Assembly (NCBI GenBank): GCA_030410095.1
Contig: JAUFRC010000001.1
Span: forward strand, 570,501 to 634,500
Source: Paracoccus cavernae
Lineage (GTDB): Bacteria; Pseudomonadota; Alphaproteobacteria; Rhodobacterales; Rhodobacteraceae
Direction: 5' to 3'
DNA: 64,000 nucleotides
Shown here: positions 19,805-29,798 of the stretch, piece by piece
Position numbering within the stretch: the stretch's first letter is position 1
Layout of the letters: every line of letters starts with the position of its first letter
Translations under genes and position numbers: made by a program
The notes under the pieces: model-generated
Told to the model about the DNA's origin: nothing
The model's database searches: none
The model's input: only the letters and a program-made list of their open reading frames with translations

Positions 19805-21726
19805 TGTTCCTTCTTGGTCCCCTCGGTTTCGCGACGCCCTGGCTTTTGCTGGCGCTGGCGGCCCTGCCGGTTTTGTGGCTGATCCTGCGCGCGCTGCCGC
19901 CTGCGCCGAAAACGGTCGAATTTCCGGCAACGCGGCTGCTGGCGGGGCTCGCCGATCCCAATCCGGTAGCGGTGCGCACACCGTGGTGGATCCTGCTTTT
20001 GCGCATTCTGGCCATGGCCGCGTTGATCCTCGCTTTCGCGGGGCCGGTCTGGCGTCCCGCACCCGATACGCCGCGCGACGGCGCGCTTTTGATCGTGGTC
20101 GATGCCGGTTGGGCCGCCGCGCCGCACTGGTCGGAAACCCAGACCCGAGCCGCCCGCGAATTCGAACGCGCGGCCTCGGCAGGCCAGCCCGCCGCACTTT
20201 TGATCGCCGACGGCCGGACCGAGGGCGTTTTGCCTTTCGCCGCCGGAGCCGAACTCGCGGGCCGCATTCGCGGGGCCGAACCCGTATCCTGGGAAAGCCG
20301 CTATCCCGACGATCCCGAGGCCACGCTTGCGGCCGTGCCCCAAGGCGCGCTCCAGACCCTGTGGCTCAGCGACGGCCTCGATCACGAGGGGCGCGCGGCT
20401 TGGCTTTCGGCGCTTTCGGCCCGCGGACCCGTCAGGGTGGTGATCCCCGAACGCGCGGTGCAAACTCTCGGCCTCGAGGCGGGCGAGACGCCGGTGCTCG
20501 TCCATCGCAGCACCGCCGAAAGTCCTGATCCGGTCATCCGCGCCATCGGCCCCGATCCGCAGGGCGTTCTGCGTGAATTGGCCCGGCTCACGCCCGAAGC
20601 TCCGCAAAGCGAGGGCGCGATCACGCGGCGCAACGTGCCGATCGAGCTGCCCTCGGAATTGCGCAACCGGATCCAGCGTTTCGAGATCGAGGGGCTGGCC
20701 TCGGCTGGGGCGGTCGTTCTGGCCGATGACCGCGTGCGTCGCCACAAGGTCGCGCTGGTCGGCAATGACCGCGCCAACGAAGGGCAGGAGTTGCTCTCGC
20801 CGCTCCACTACCTGCGCGAGGCGATTGCGCCCACGACCGACCTCATCGAAGGCTCGCTCGAAGATGTGCTCCAAGCCGCCCCCGATGTGGTCATTCTGGT
20901 CGATCAGAGCAATCTCGCGGGCATGGATGCGCTCGAGGCCTGGGTGCAGGAGGGCGGGCTGCTGATCCGCTTTGCCGGCCCGCGCATGGCGGCCTCGGAC
21001 CGGCTTAGCGACGAAGCGCTTTTGCCCGTCCGACTGCGTCAGGGCGGCCGCGATATCGGCGGCGCGCTCAGCTGGGGCCAACCGCGCCGGATCGCGCCTT
21101 TCGACGTGAACGGGCCTTTCTCGGGGCTGGTGATCGCCGACGACATCACGGTGCGCGCCCAGCTTCTGCCCGAGCCCGCGCCGGATCTGCAAAACCTGAC
21201 CATCGCGCAATTGGCCGACCAAACGCCGCTGGTGACCCGCGAATGGCTGGGTGAGGGGCAGGTGGTCCTTTTCCACACGACGGCCAATGCGGAATGGAGC
21301 AACCTGCCGCTCTCGGGCCTCTTCGTGCAGATGCTCGACCGTCTCGTGCAATCGGCCCGCGTCACCGAGGCGCAGGTCCAGCAGGAGACCGCAGAGCAAC
21401 CCTTCTGGACCGCCGAAAGCCTGCTCGACGGCTTTGGTCGGGCGATCCCCGCAGGCGATCTCGCTCCGGTCGCGGCGCAGGATTTCGCGCAAGGCCCGTC
21501 GCCTCTTGCCCCCGCCGGCACCTATTTCGCGGCCGAGCGGCGCAGCGCGCTCAATGCGGGCGGCGACCTTGCCCCCGCCAGCTGGAGCGGCGCGCGCATC
21601 GAAAGCGCCGCCCGCCGACCGGGGCTCGCGCTCGACGGCTGGCTGCTGGCTCTGGCGGCGCTTCTTCTGGCGCTTGACGCACTGGCCTCGGCGCTGCTCG
21701 TCAGCGGCAGAAAGGCGAAAGCATGA
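19804..21726 (+). CDS. BatA-like membrane protein (N-terminal half of a usual DUF4159 fusion)
   Basis: The 640-residue frame begins with two membrane segments (LGFATPWLLLALAALPVLWLI with the following ILLLRILAMAALILAF), the double-transmembrane BatA domain. A VWA-like region (ALLIVVDAG) follows, then a glutamine-amidotransferase-like fold (PDVVILVDQSN, WVQEGGLLIRFAG), and a final helix near residue 620. In many Rhodobacterales I recall this fused to the DUF4159 domain in a protein of about 930 residues. Here it stops at 21726, overlapping the next ATG. Confidence 0.78.
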   Translation: MFLLGPLGFATPWLLLALAALPVLWLILRALPPAPKTVEFPATRLLAGLADPNPVAVRTPWWILLLRILAMAALILAFAGPVWRPAPDTPRDGALLIVVDAGWAAAPHWSETQTRAAREFERAASAGQPAALLIADGRTEGVLPFAAGAELAGRIRGAEPVSWESRYPDDPEATLAAVPQGALQTLWLSDGLDHEGRAAWLSALSARGPVRVVIPERAVQTLGLEAGETPVLVHRSTAESPDPVIRAIGPDPQGVLRELARLTPEAPQSEGAITRRNVPIELPSELRNRIQRFEIEGLASAGAVVLADDRVRRHKVALVGNDRANEGQELLSPLHYLREAIAPTTDLIEGSLEDVLQAAPDVVILVDQSNLAGMDALEAWVQEGGLLIRFAGPRMAASDRLSDEALLPVRLRQGGRDIGGALSWGQPRRIAPFDVNGPFSGLVIADDITVRAQLLPEPAPDLQNLTIAQLADQTPLVTREWLGEGQVVLFHTTANAEWSNLPLSGLFVQMLDRLVQSARVTEAQVQQETAEQPFWTAESLLDGFGRAIPAGDLAPVAAQDFAQGPSPLAPAGTYFAAERRSALNAGGDLAPASWSGARIESAARRPGLALDGWLLALAALLLALDALASALLVSGRKAKA

Positions 21727-22613
21727 CCTATCATCTTTCATGGCGAAATATCCCCGCCGGAGGCATGCTGCGCCTGATCGCTCTCGTGGCGCTTGCGACC
21801 TTGTCACAGCCGTTGACGGGCCGTGCCCAAGAGGGGGCGGATCCCGATCCCAAGCTGATCCGCGCCGCAGACGAGGCCGCGCTCGGCTATGTCGTGACCG
21901 GGGATGCGGGTGTCGACGCCAGTTCGCAGGCGGGGCTCGCGGCGCTTTCGGATGCTTTGGCGCAGCGCTCGACGGTTCACCCCGGCGCGCCGGTGGCGAT
22001 CGACCTCGATCAGGACGACCTGACGCTTCTGACCTTTCTTTATTGGCCTGTGACCGATGTGCAGGTTCCGCCGACGCCCGCGGCCTATATCCGGCTCAAC
22101 CACTTCCTGCGCTCGGGCGGGATGATCCTTTTCGACACCCGCGACGGCGATATTGCGGGGCTCGGCGGGCCGGACGGCGCTGCGGCGCTGCAGGCCCTGG
22201 CCGCGCCTTTGGACATCCCGCCCCTCGCGCCGGTTCCGGCCGATCACGTGCTGACCCGCAGCTTCTATCTGCTGAGCGACTTCCCCGGCCGCTATCAGGG
22301 CAACGAGATCTGGGCCGAGGCCCCGCAAAACAGATCCGCCGCCGCCGAGGGCGTGCCCTTCCGCAACCTCAACGACGGGGTTTCGCCGGTGATCATCGGG
22401 CCGAATTCCTGGGCCGAGGCCTGGGCGCTCGACCAGCGCGGCCTGCCGATGTTCACCGTCGGCTCGGGTTTCGAGGGCGAAGACCAGCGCGAAATGGCCA
22501 TCCGTTTCGGCATCAACCTCGTCATGTATGTGCTGACCGGCAACTACAAATCCGATCAGGTCCATGTTCCGGCGCTGCTTGACCGGCTTCGCAGCGAAGA
22601 GGGTGCGCCATGA
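21723..22613 (+). CDS. DUF4159 domain protein
   Basis: The 296-residue frame has a hydrophobic N-terminus ending in an AQ site, then DUF4159 sequence: LAYVVTGD-type start (here LGYVVTGDAGVDASSQAGL), YWPVTDVQVPPTPAAYIRLNHF cut by GGMILFDTRDGD, and SYLLSDFPGRY-like text. It overlaps its upstream neighbour by ATGA. The frame relation also fits one lost base in a single fused gene, so it may not be a separate protein. Confidence 0.75.
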   Translation: MTYHLSWRNIPAGGMLRLIALVALATLSQPLTGRAQEGADPDPKLIRAADEAALGYVVTGDAGVDASSQAGLAALSDALAQRSTVHPGAPVAIDLDQDDLTLLTFLYWPVTDVQVPPTPAAYIRLNHFLRSGGMILFDTRDGDIAGLGGPDGAAALQALAAPLDIPPLAPVPADHVLTRSFYLLSDFPGRYQGNEIWAEAPQNRSAAAEGVPFRNLNDGVSPVIIGPNSWAEAWALDQRGLPMFTVGSGFEGEDQREMAIRFGINLVMYVLTGNYKSDQVHVPALLDRLRSEEGAP

Positions 22614-24701
22614 CCCGTCTCGGTTTCGACCCGCTTCTGCCCTGGCCGCTGATCGGCGCGCTTGCCGTCGTCGCGCTTCTGGCCGCGCTTTGGTCGCTGT
22701 GGCGCGGCCTGCGCGGCTGGAGCTGGCGCGGCCTTGCCGCGACGGCGGCTCTTGCGGCGCTGAGCGGTCCGGTGATCGAGGCGGGGGTGCGGGCGGGCCT
22801 GTCCGATATCGTGATTCTGCTCGACGACCGTTCGGCGAGCCAGAGCCTCTCGGACCGCAGCGCCCAAACCGATGCCGCCGTCACCGAGCTGACCCGCAGC
22901 ATCGAGGCCCTGCCCAATACCGAATTGCGGCGCGTGAGCCTCGGCAACGACGCCAACGGCACGCTTTTGGGCGGGGCGATGACCCGCGCCATGGCGGCCG
23001 AGCCCGATGCGCGGATCGCGGGCGTCATCGCCCTGACCGACGGGCGGCTCCATGATCCGGCGATGATCCCCGCGACGGCCCCCGCGCCGGTCCATATCCT
23101 TTTGACCGGCGCGCCCGACGATTGGGACCGCCGGCTCGTGATCGAGGAAGCCCCCGCTTTCGGCCTGATCGGCCAGCCCCTGACCATCCGCCTCAGCATC
23201 GAGGATCAGGGCGCGGTCCCGCCATCGGTCGCCGGCCTGCCCGCGACCGTGCGCCTCAGCGTCGACGGAGGCGAGGAGCAGGTCGCACAGATCCCGCCGG
23301 GCCTTCCGTTCGAGCTTTCGGTCATCCCCGAACATGCCGGCCAGAACGTGATTTCGATCGGCTTCGACGCGCCCGAGGGCCAGCCGCCCGAACTCACCAC
23401 CCGCAACAATTCTGCCGCGATCCAGATCGAGGGCGTGCGAGACCGCCTGCGCGTGCTTCTGGTTTCGGGCGAGCCTCACGCGGGTGAAAGAACGTGGCGC
23501 AACCTTTTGAAATCGGACGCGAATGTCGACCTGATTCATTTCACCATCCTGCGCTCGCCCGATGACAGCGATCCGGTTCCGGTCGATGAAATGTCGCTGA
23601 TCGCCTTTCCGACCCGCGAATTGTTCATGGAGCGGATCCGCGATTTCGACCTGATCATTTTCGACCGCTACAGCGTGCGCGGCATCCTCCCGCCGGAATA
23701 TTTCGCCAATATCGTCTCTTACGTCGAAGAGGGCGGCGCGGTTCTGGTCGCGGCAGGCCCCGAAATGGCCGGCATCGAAAGCCTGAACCTCTCGCCTTTG
23801 GGCGCGATCCTGCCGGGGCGTCCGACCGGACGGCTCTTCGAGCAGCCCTTCCTGCCGCAGCTCACCGAAGAGGGCCGCCGCCATCCGGTGACAGCCGCTC
23901 TGCCCGGAGCGCCCGCCGAAGACGGCAGCGGCGATCATTGGGGCCGCTGGCTGCGCATGGCGCAGATGGAGCCGGTCGCGGGCGCGCAGGTCGTGATGTC
24001 GGGGGCCGAGGACCAGCCGCTTCTGGTGCTCAACCGTGTCGGACGCGGGCGGGTCGCGCTTTTGTCCACCGATCAGGTCTGGCTCTGGGGACGCGGTTTC
24101 GAGGGCGGCGGGCCGCAGCTCGAATTGCTGCGCCGCATCGCCCATTGGTCGATGAAAGAGCCCGAGCTGGAAGAAGAGGTCCTGCTGGCCGACATCGGCC
24201 GCGATTTCGGCGTCACCGTCACGCGGCGCAGCATGCTGCCGCAAACGGGCGCGGTTACGATCACCGGCCCCGAGGGCTACCGCCACGAATTGGCCCTCGC
24301 GCCCGACGGGCCCGGCCGGTTCAGTGCCGAATGGCAGGCCCCGGGCGAGGGCTCTATACCCTGCGCGAGGGCGAGATTTCGCGCGTGATCGCCCTTGGTC
24401 CGGCCGTGCCCAAGGAATACGAGCAAACCGTGGCGAGCGGCGATCTTCTGGGCGGCATTACCGAGGCCACCAACGGCGCGATACTGCATCTCTCGGACGG
24501 CGTGCCCGCCGTGCGCGCGGTCCGGCCTGGCAGGCCCGCGTCGGGGCAGGGCGTGACCGGCGACTGGATCGCCATCACCCTCGCGATGCCGCCACCGTTA
24601 CCGGCGAGACCCATCGCCCGCTTTTTCCGGGTTGGGCCTGGCTTGCGCTGATCGCAGCGCTGGCGCTGATTGGTTGGCTGCGCGAGGGGCGGGCGGCATG
24701 A
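22610..24701 (+). CDS. Large membrane protein with amidotransferase-like domain, MoxR operon (two frame breaks)
   Basis: About 697 residues after repair. Two N-terminal membrane helices lead to a VWA-like stretch ([14 protein letters not shown]), then a class-I amidotransferase-like fold ([38 protein letters not shown]) and a C-terminal helix [13 protein letters not shown]. The frame breaks near 24350 and 24590. It starts at an ATGA overlap and completes the five-gene MoxR/DUF58/DUF4159 operon. A role in envelope integrity is inferred from family context only. Confidence 0.78.
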
Positions 24702-24796
24702 AAAGCGGCCGCGGTGCGAAAACCGGCTGCGGCAAGGCGAAGCAATTGAAATTGCGGCTGGCGGGGAAACTTGCCAAGCTTCATGCTCGTTGCTAG
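24698..24796 (+). CDS. Possible 32-residue basic peptide
   Basis: ATG 24698 overlaps the stop of the preceding operon gene (ATGA) and the frame ends at TAG 24794-24796. The peptide has seven lysines, three arginines, two cysteines and no acidic residue, with an alternating hydrophobic/basic middle ([13 protein letters not shown]). I do not recognise it. It may be chance, but the coupled start is the same arrangement as the genes before it. Confidence 0.3.
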   Translation: MKSGRGAKTGCGKAKQLKLRLAGKLAKLHARC

Positions 24797-24825
24797 GCAG
24801 ACGGAAACGACCCGAGAGGAATGTT

Positions 24826-25304
24826 ATGGCCACCGACGACAATGATTATGTCCCCCCGACCGAGGCCGATCTGGGCTTGATCAAGCGGATCCTGCCGCAT
24901 CGCTATCCCTTCCTTCTGGTCGACAAGGTCAAAGACATTGTTCCCAATGTCAGCGCGGTCGGCATCAAGAACGTGACCTCGAACGAGCCGCATTTCGAAG
25001 GCCACTTCCCGCAGGAGCCGGTCATGCCGGGCGTTCTGATCATCGAGGCCATGGCGCAATCGGCGGCCGTTCTGGTTGGCGTCAGCCAGATCTCGCCGAC
25101 AAGGGCATGGGCACCTATTTCATGTCGATCGACAAATGCCGCTTCCGCGCCAAAGTGGTGCCGGGCGATGTGCTCGAGCTTCATGTCAAAACCATGCGCG
25201 GCGGCGGCAAGATCTGGAAGTTCGAGGCGCGCGCCATGGTCGGCGATACGCTTTGCGCCGAGGCCGAGGTCATGGCGATGCTGAACCGTGGCTCCGATGG
25301 CTGA
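24826..25304 (+). CDS. fabZ: 3-hydroxyacyl-ACP dehydratase FabZ (one frame break)
   Basis: FabZ removes water from 3-hydroxyacyl-ACP in fatty-acid elongation. About 159 residues. The catalytic histidine lies in [13 protein letters not shown], with the conserved [13 protein letters not shown] and [12 protein letters not shown]. One base (probably C) is lost near 25095, after which [17 protein letters not shown] continues. GAGAGGA precedes ATG 24826. It is the first gene of the fabZ-lpxA-lpxI-lpxB run; lpxD and bamA, common upstream neighbours, are not in this window. Confidence 0.93.
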
Positions 25305-26080
25305 GACGCGCATCCATCCCAGCGCGATCATCGAGCCCGGTGCCGAAATCGGTCCGGGCTGCGAGATCGGCCCCTTTACCCTCGTCGGGCCTCAGGTCCG
25401 GCTGGGGGCAGGGTGGTTCTGAAATCCCATGTCGTCGTGACCGGCGATACGGTGATCGGCGACGAAACCGTCGTCTTTCCCTTTGCCTCGCTTGGCGAAG
25501 TGCCGCAGGATCTGAAGTTCCACGGCGAAAAGACCCGTCTGGAGATCGGAAAGCGCAACCGCATCCGCGAATATGTCACGATGAACCCCGGCACCGAGGG
25601 CGGCGGCGCGCTGACCTCGGTCGGCGATGACGGCCTCTTCATGGCCGGTGCCCATGTCGCGCATGACTGCCGCGTCGGCAACCGCGTGATTTTGGTCAAC
25701 AATGTCGCGATTGCAGGCCATTGCGTGCTGGAAGACGACGTGATTGTCGGCGGCCTCTCGGGCGTGCACCAATTCGTGCGCATCGGGCGTGGCGCGATGA
25801 TCGGCGCGCTCAGCATGGTTGCCGCCGATGTCATTCCCTTCGGCCTCGTGCAGGGGCCGCGCGCCCATCTCGACGGGTTGAACCTTGTCGGGCTCAAGCG
25901 CCGTGGTGCCTCGCGCGACGAGATGCACGCTTTGCGCGACATGCTTGCGGGGCTGGGCAAAGGCTCTTTCCGCGACAGCGCCGCCGCATGGCGGAAGACG
26001 AACAATCCGAGAAGGTCCGCGAAGTGCTTGATTTTATTCTTGGTCCCTCGGACCGCAGCTTTCTGGCACCGCATCCATGA
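25297..26080 (+). CDS. lpxA: UDP-N-acetylglucosamine acyltransferase LpxA (two frame breaks)
   Basis: First enzyme of lipid A synthesis. Hexapeptide repeats run from [20 protein letters not shown] through [16 protein letters not shown], and the catalytic histidine is in [10 protein letters not shown]. About 261 residues. Frame breaks near 25408 (a G lost in GGGTGG context) and 25985. The start overlaps the fabZ stop by eight bases, and the end overlaps lpxI by four, so translation is coupled. Confidence 0.93.
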
Positions 26081-26871
26081 GCAAGATCGCCGTTATCGCA
26101 GGCGAGGGCAAACTGGCCCCGCCGTCGTATCCGCATTGGATGCACCGCTGGTGTTCGCGCTCGAGGGCTCGATGTCGAGGCCCCGCCAAACCGTTCCGGC
26201 TCGAGCGCCTCTTGCCCTTTCTCGACCATCTTGCCGATGAGGGCGTGACCGAAGTGGTCTTTGCCGGTGCGATCCGTCGCCCGCGCCTTGACCCCGCGCT
26301 CTTTGATCCGCGCACCATGCAGATCGTGCCGCGCATTCTCAACGCGATGCAGACCGGCGACGATGCCGCGCTGCGCGAGGTCCTTGCGGTCTTCGAGGAA
26401 AGCGGCCTTTCGGTGCGCGCGATCGACCAGATCCTGCCCTCGCTGGTTCCGGCCGAGGGGCTGCTGGTCGGCGAGCCTTCTGAGCGCGACCGTCAGGATG
26501 CCGATTATGCCGCGCGGATCGTGGCGGGGCTCGGGCCGCTCGATATCGGGCAGGGCGCGATTGTGGCGCAGGGGCTCTGCCTTGCGGTCGAGGCCTTGCC
26601 GGGCACCGACGCCATGCTGGAATTTGCAGCGCTGCACCGCGATCTGCGGCCCAACGCCAAAGGCGCGAAAGGCGTGCTCTACAAGGCGCCGAAACCCGCG
26701 CAGGACCGCCGGATCGACCTGCCGACCATCGGGCCGGATACGGTGCGCCGCGCCGCTGCGGCCGATCTCGCCGGTATCGCCTGGGAGGCGGGCGGGGTCA
26801 TCTTGCTGGAGCGCGAGCGCACTTTGGCCGATGCCCGCGCGGCCGGTCTCTTTCTCTGGGCACGCGGCTGA
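26077..26871 (+). CDS. lpxI: UDP-2,3-diacylglucosamine pyrophosphatase LpxI (three compensating frame breaks)
   Basis: LpxI (DUF1009) makes lipid X from UDP-2,3-diacylglucosamine and replaces LpxH in alphaproteobacteria. The family start IAVIAGEGKLAP is followed by a wrong-frame stretch caused by three lost bases near 26116, 26165 and 26185; the correct reading includes AVVSALDAPLVFALEG. From LERLLPFLDHLADEGV onward the frame is good, with DYAARIVAGLGPLDIGQGAIV and the C-terminal GVILLERERTLADA. About 265 residues. Confidence 0.9.
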   Translation: MSKIAVIAGEGKLAPPSYPHWMHRWCSRSRARCRGPAKPFRLERLLPFLDHLADEGVTEVVFAGAIRRPRLDPALFDPRTMQIVPRILNAMQTGDDAALREVLAVFEESGLSVRAIDQILPSLVPAEGLLVGEPSERDRQDADYAARIVAGLGPLDIGQGAIVAQGLCLAVEALPGTDAMLEFAALHRDLRPNAKGAKGVLYKAPKPAQDRRIDLPTIGPDTVRRAAAADLAGIAWEAGGVILLERERTLADARAAGLFLWARG

Positions 26872-26904
26872 GGCCCTTTGCCCGCAAGGCCACAGGAGTG
26901 GATC

Positions 26905-28057
26905 ATGCGCTATTTCCTGATTGCCGGAGAGCCCTCGGGCGATAATCTCGGCGCAGCCCTGATGGAGGGCTGCGCAGCCTCGACCCCGCCGCCGAATTCG
27001 TCGGGATCGGCGGGCACGCTATGGCCGCCCAAGGTCTGACCAGCCAATTCCCGATGGAGGAGTTGAGCATCATGGGGATCTGGGAGGTTCTGCCGAAGTA
27101 CCGGCATCTCAAGCGCCGCATCGCGGAGACCGCCGAGGCGATTGCTGAAGCGCGCCCCGATGTGCTGATCACCATCGACAGCCCCGATTTCTGCCTGCGC
27201 GTCGCAAAATCGGCCCGCGCTCTGCTGCCCGATCTGAAGACCACCCATTACGTCGCGCCCTCGGTCTGGGCATGGCGCAGCGGGCGGGCCGAAAAATGGC
27301 CAAGGTCATCGACCATGTGCTGGCGATCCTGCCTTTCGAGCCGCCCCTGATGCGTGCCGCAGGCATGAGTTGCGATTTCGTGGGCCATCCGGTTGCGACC
27401 CAAAGCGTGGCTGGTCCCGAAGAGGCCGCCGCCTTCCGCGCGGCCTATGACATCGCCCCCGAGGCGCCCTTGGTGCTCTGCCTGCCCGGTTCGCGGCGCA
27501 GCGAGGTTTCCCGTCTCGGCCCGCGTTTCGACGAGGCGTTGATGCGTCTGCGCGACCGCATGCCCGAAATCCGCGTCGTGATTCCGACCGTGCCGGGTGT
27601 GGCGAAAATCGTGCACGACATGAGCAAACGCTGGCCCACCGCCCCGATCGTGGTCGAGGAAAGCGCACAGAAACGCGCGGCTTTCGCGGCGGCCGATCTC
27701 GCGCTTGCGGCCTCGGGCACCGTCAGCCTCGAGCTTGCCGCCAACCGTCTGCCGATGGTGATCGGCTATGATGTCGCGCCGCTCAGCCGGTTGCTGATCG
27801 GAATGTTGCTGAAAACCGATACGGTGACTTTGGTCAATCTGGTCAGCGAAACCCGCGTTGTGCCCGAGTTCCTCGGCAAGTCCTGCCAGCCCGGCCCGAT
27901 TGCGGCGGCTTTGGCGGAATTGCTCGACGATCCGGCGGCACGCGCGCGCCAGCTTGCCGCGATGGATCTGACGATGGAGCGTTTGGGTCGCGGCGGCGAG
28001 GCTCCGGGCCTGCGTGCCGCGCGTTCGGTGATCGGCTTTCTGCAGCCGACCACCTGA
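26905..28057 (+). CDS. lpxB: Lipid-A-disaccharide synthase LpxB (two frame breaks)
   Basis: Couples lipid X and its UDP-activated form into the lipid A disaccharide. Family GT19 features are AGEPSGDNLGAALM at the start, SIMGIWEVLPKY, APSVWAWRSGRAEKM, and LCLPGSRRSEVSRL with ALAASGTVSLELA near the end. Frame breaks near 26967 (lost G) and 27296 (lost A in an A run). About 384 residues. GGAG precedes ATG 26905. It ends 11 bases from the convergent ridA gene. Confidence 0.93.
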
Positions 28058-28067
28058 TTGATCGCGC

Positions 28068-28418
28068 TTAGAGCGCGGCCGTGATGATGATCTCGACCTT
28101 GTGCTCGGGGGTCGCCAGAAGCGCCTGACCGGTTGCGCGGGCGGGCGTATGGCCTGCCGGAACCCAGGCGTCCCAGACCCCGTTCATCGCCGGAAAGTCC
28201 GAAGCGATATCGGCAAGCCAGATTTGCGCCTTGAGGATGCGGGTCTTGTCGGAACCGGCCAGCGCAAGCAGACGGTCGACCTCGGCCAGACATTCCTGCG
28301 TTTGCTCGGCGACCGATTTGCCCGGCGTGCCGATCTGGCCTGCCAGATAGATGGTGCCGTTGTGGATGACCGCTTCGCTCATGCGCGCGCCGACTTCGAT
28401 CCGTTTGATCTCGGACAT
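28068..28418 (-). CDS. RidA/YjgF-family protein
   Basis: Intact 116-residue protein of the Rid family, which hydrolyses reactive enamine/imine intermediates. The core segments NGTIYLAGQIG, GSDKTRILKAQIWLADI and MNGVWDAWV are clear. The arginine that binds substrate carboxylate in RidA proper sits in PARATGQALL here. The ending HKVEIIITAAL is typical. Whether it is true RidA or another Rid subgroup cannot be told. Confidence 0.88.
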   Translation of the reverse strand: MSEIKRIEVGARMSEAVIHNGTIYLAGQIGTPGKSVAEQTQECLAEVDRLLALAGSDKTRILKAQIWLADIASDFPAMNGVWDAWVPAGHTPARATGQALLATPEHKVEIIITAAL

Positions 28419-28595
28419 GGAACTTCCTTTGTGTTGTGCTGACGGAGGCGTCAGTCGAATGGGGAAGTTGTGCCAAAGGCTCGGGCGGCGATCAATGCGC
28501 CAAGCGCGGGAAATGCGCCCGAGGAGGCGCTTTTCGCGGGTGACAACGGCAAGATCGGCGAAAACTGCCGCTCTTTTGGGCAGATCCGCCGCAGG

Positions 28596-28635
28596 CGCCC
28601 CGCCCGCAAATCCGGTTGGTCCTGCGGGCGGGGCG
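28596..28635. terminator. Perfect 13-bp hairpin, probable terminator after hutD-like gene
   Basis: CGCCCCGCCCGCA (28596-28608) and its exact complement (28623-28635) flank a 14-base loop. It sits 34 bases beyond the stop of the minus-strand HutD gene. There is no clear T tract, so termination may be weak or factor-assisted. Confidence 0.6.
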
Positions 28636-28668
28636 GTAAAGGTTTGGCGTCAAATCAGGGGGTTGTCG

Positions 28669-29231
28669 TCAGATGCTGGAAAACTCGGCGAGATAGAGCC
28701 TGCCCGAGCCCTCGGCCAGCAGCGTCTGGTCGCGGCAGCCGGAAAGGCGCAGGCAATCGAGCGGAGAAAGCGTCACATTGCCCACACGCACCGTACCCTC
28801 GCCACAGAAGACCAGACAGTCATCGCCGTTCAGAACCAGCTCCGCGCTGCCCGACACCGCGTGATGGCTCAGGCGGTGCGTGGCCCTTGCCCGCCGCGTC
28901 ATCGCATTGAGATCGGTGATCGCGCTGCCGGTCAGACGTGCATGGGTCGGACTGTCGGCGGGAAAGGTCAGGGGGCGCTGTCGATGGTCAGGGCCGCATC
29001 CTCGCGTCCCTCGACCGAAAGGACCAGCCCGTCGCCGGTCAGAACCGAAAGGCTGCGCTCGATCCCCTCGAAGACCGAAAAAGGCCCGTCGCTGTCGACG
29101 GTTGCGGTGCTCAGCCGCCAGTCGAAATTCTCGACGCTGGCATCTGCGGGATGGATGGCGATCGCGATGGTAACGCCCTTGCCGTTTTTCCACGGCATGC
29201 GGCGGTGATCCTCGGCGCGAAGAATGATCAT
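28669..29231 (-). CDS. HutD/Ves-family cupin-like protein (one frame break)
   Basis: The start MIILRAEDHRRMPWKNGKG matches the HutD/Ves family opening with its conserved PWKNG. Later segments SVFEGIERSLSVLTGDGL and the C-terminal YLAEF fit as well. One C is lost near 28972, after which PLTFPADSPTHARL continues. About 187 residues. HutD is often linked to histidine use, but no hut gene is nearby, so only the family is claimed. Confidence 0.8.
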
Positions 29232-29433
29232 GATGGGACCGTCGGTCAGAAAGTTGCTCCTCTTTCTAGGTCATGCAGGCGCAATCTCCAATCCCGCGGC
29301 GCGATTGTATCGAAGCTGCCGCGGCAGGGGCCCGCCGCGCACGCAATTCACGGGACTTGACCCTGACCGATACAAAAGGGTGATGTTTTCCTGTCACCGC
29401 CAAGCCCAAATGGCGACCGAAGGCCGATGAAGA

Positions 29434-29686
29434 ATGATCCATATCCGCCTGCCACGGGGCGGAAAAATCGTTATCGGGACCAGCATGCCCTACGGGATCC
29501 ACAATGTACTCGCGGCGTGGGAGTTTCTGCCGGTTTTCGGCCCTTCGGTTGGCAGCAAGACCATATTCTTGCGCCTTCTGGCCGGTTTCGAGGCCCCCGA
29601 AAAGGTGCCTCCGCGCTGTTGACGACCAGCTGATCACGGTCGCTGCGGTTATGCGGGTTCGGGTGACGCCCGTGCCCGCCATCTGA
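29434..29686 (+). CDS. Possible DUF982-like small protein, frame-broken
   Basis: The first frame reads IHIRLPRGGKIVIGTSMPYG then VLAAWEFLPVFGPS and LRLLAGFEAPEK. A change of frame near 29600 gives DDQLITVAAVMRVRVTPVP and a stop at 29686. The layout (a beta start, a Trp-containing helix, an AL-type helix with G, and a final AA..A segment) recalls DUF982 proteins. The resemblance is weak and the ribosome site poor, so this could be a decayed or chance frame. Confidence 0.35.
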
Positions 29687-29798
29687 TGCCGGCTTTCGGC
29701 AGTCTGGCGGCGGCGCCCTCTTTGCAAAAGGCGCTTGCCGGACGATGGTGCTTTGGGCACCGCGTCGCCACGACGGGCGCAGAAGAAAGTGAAGATCT

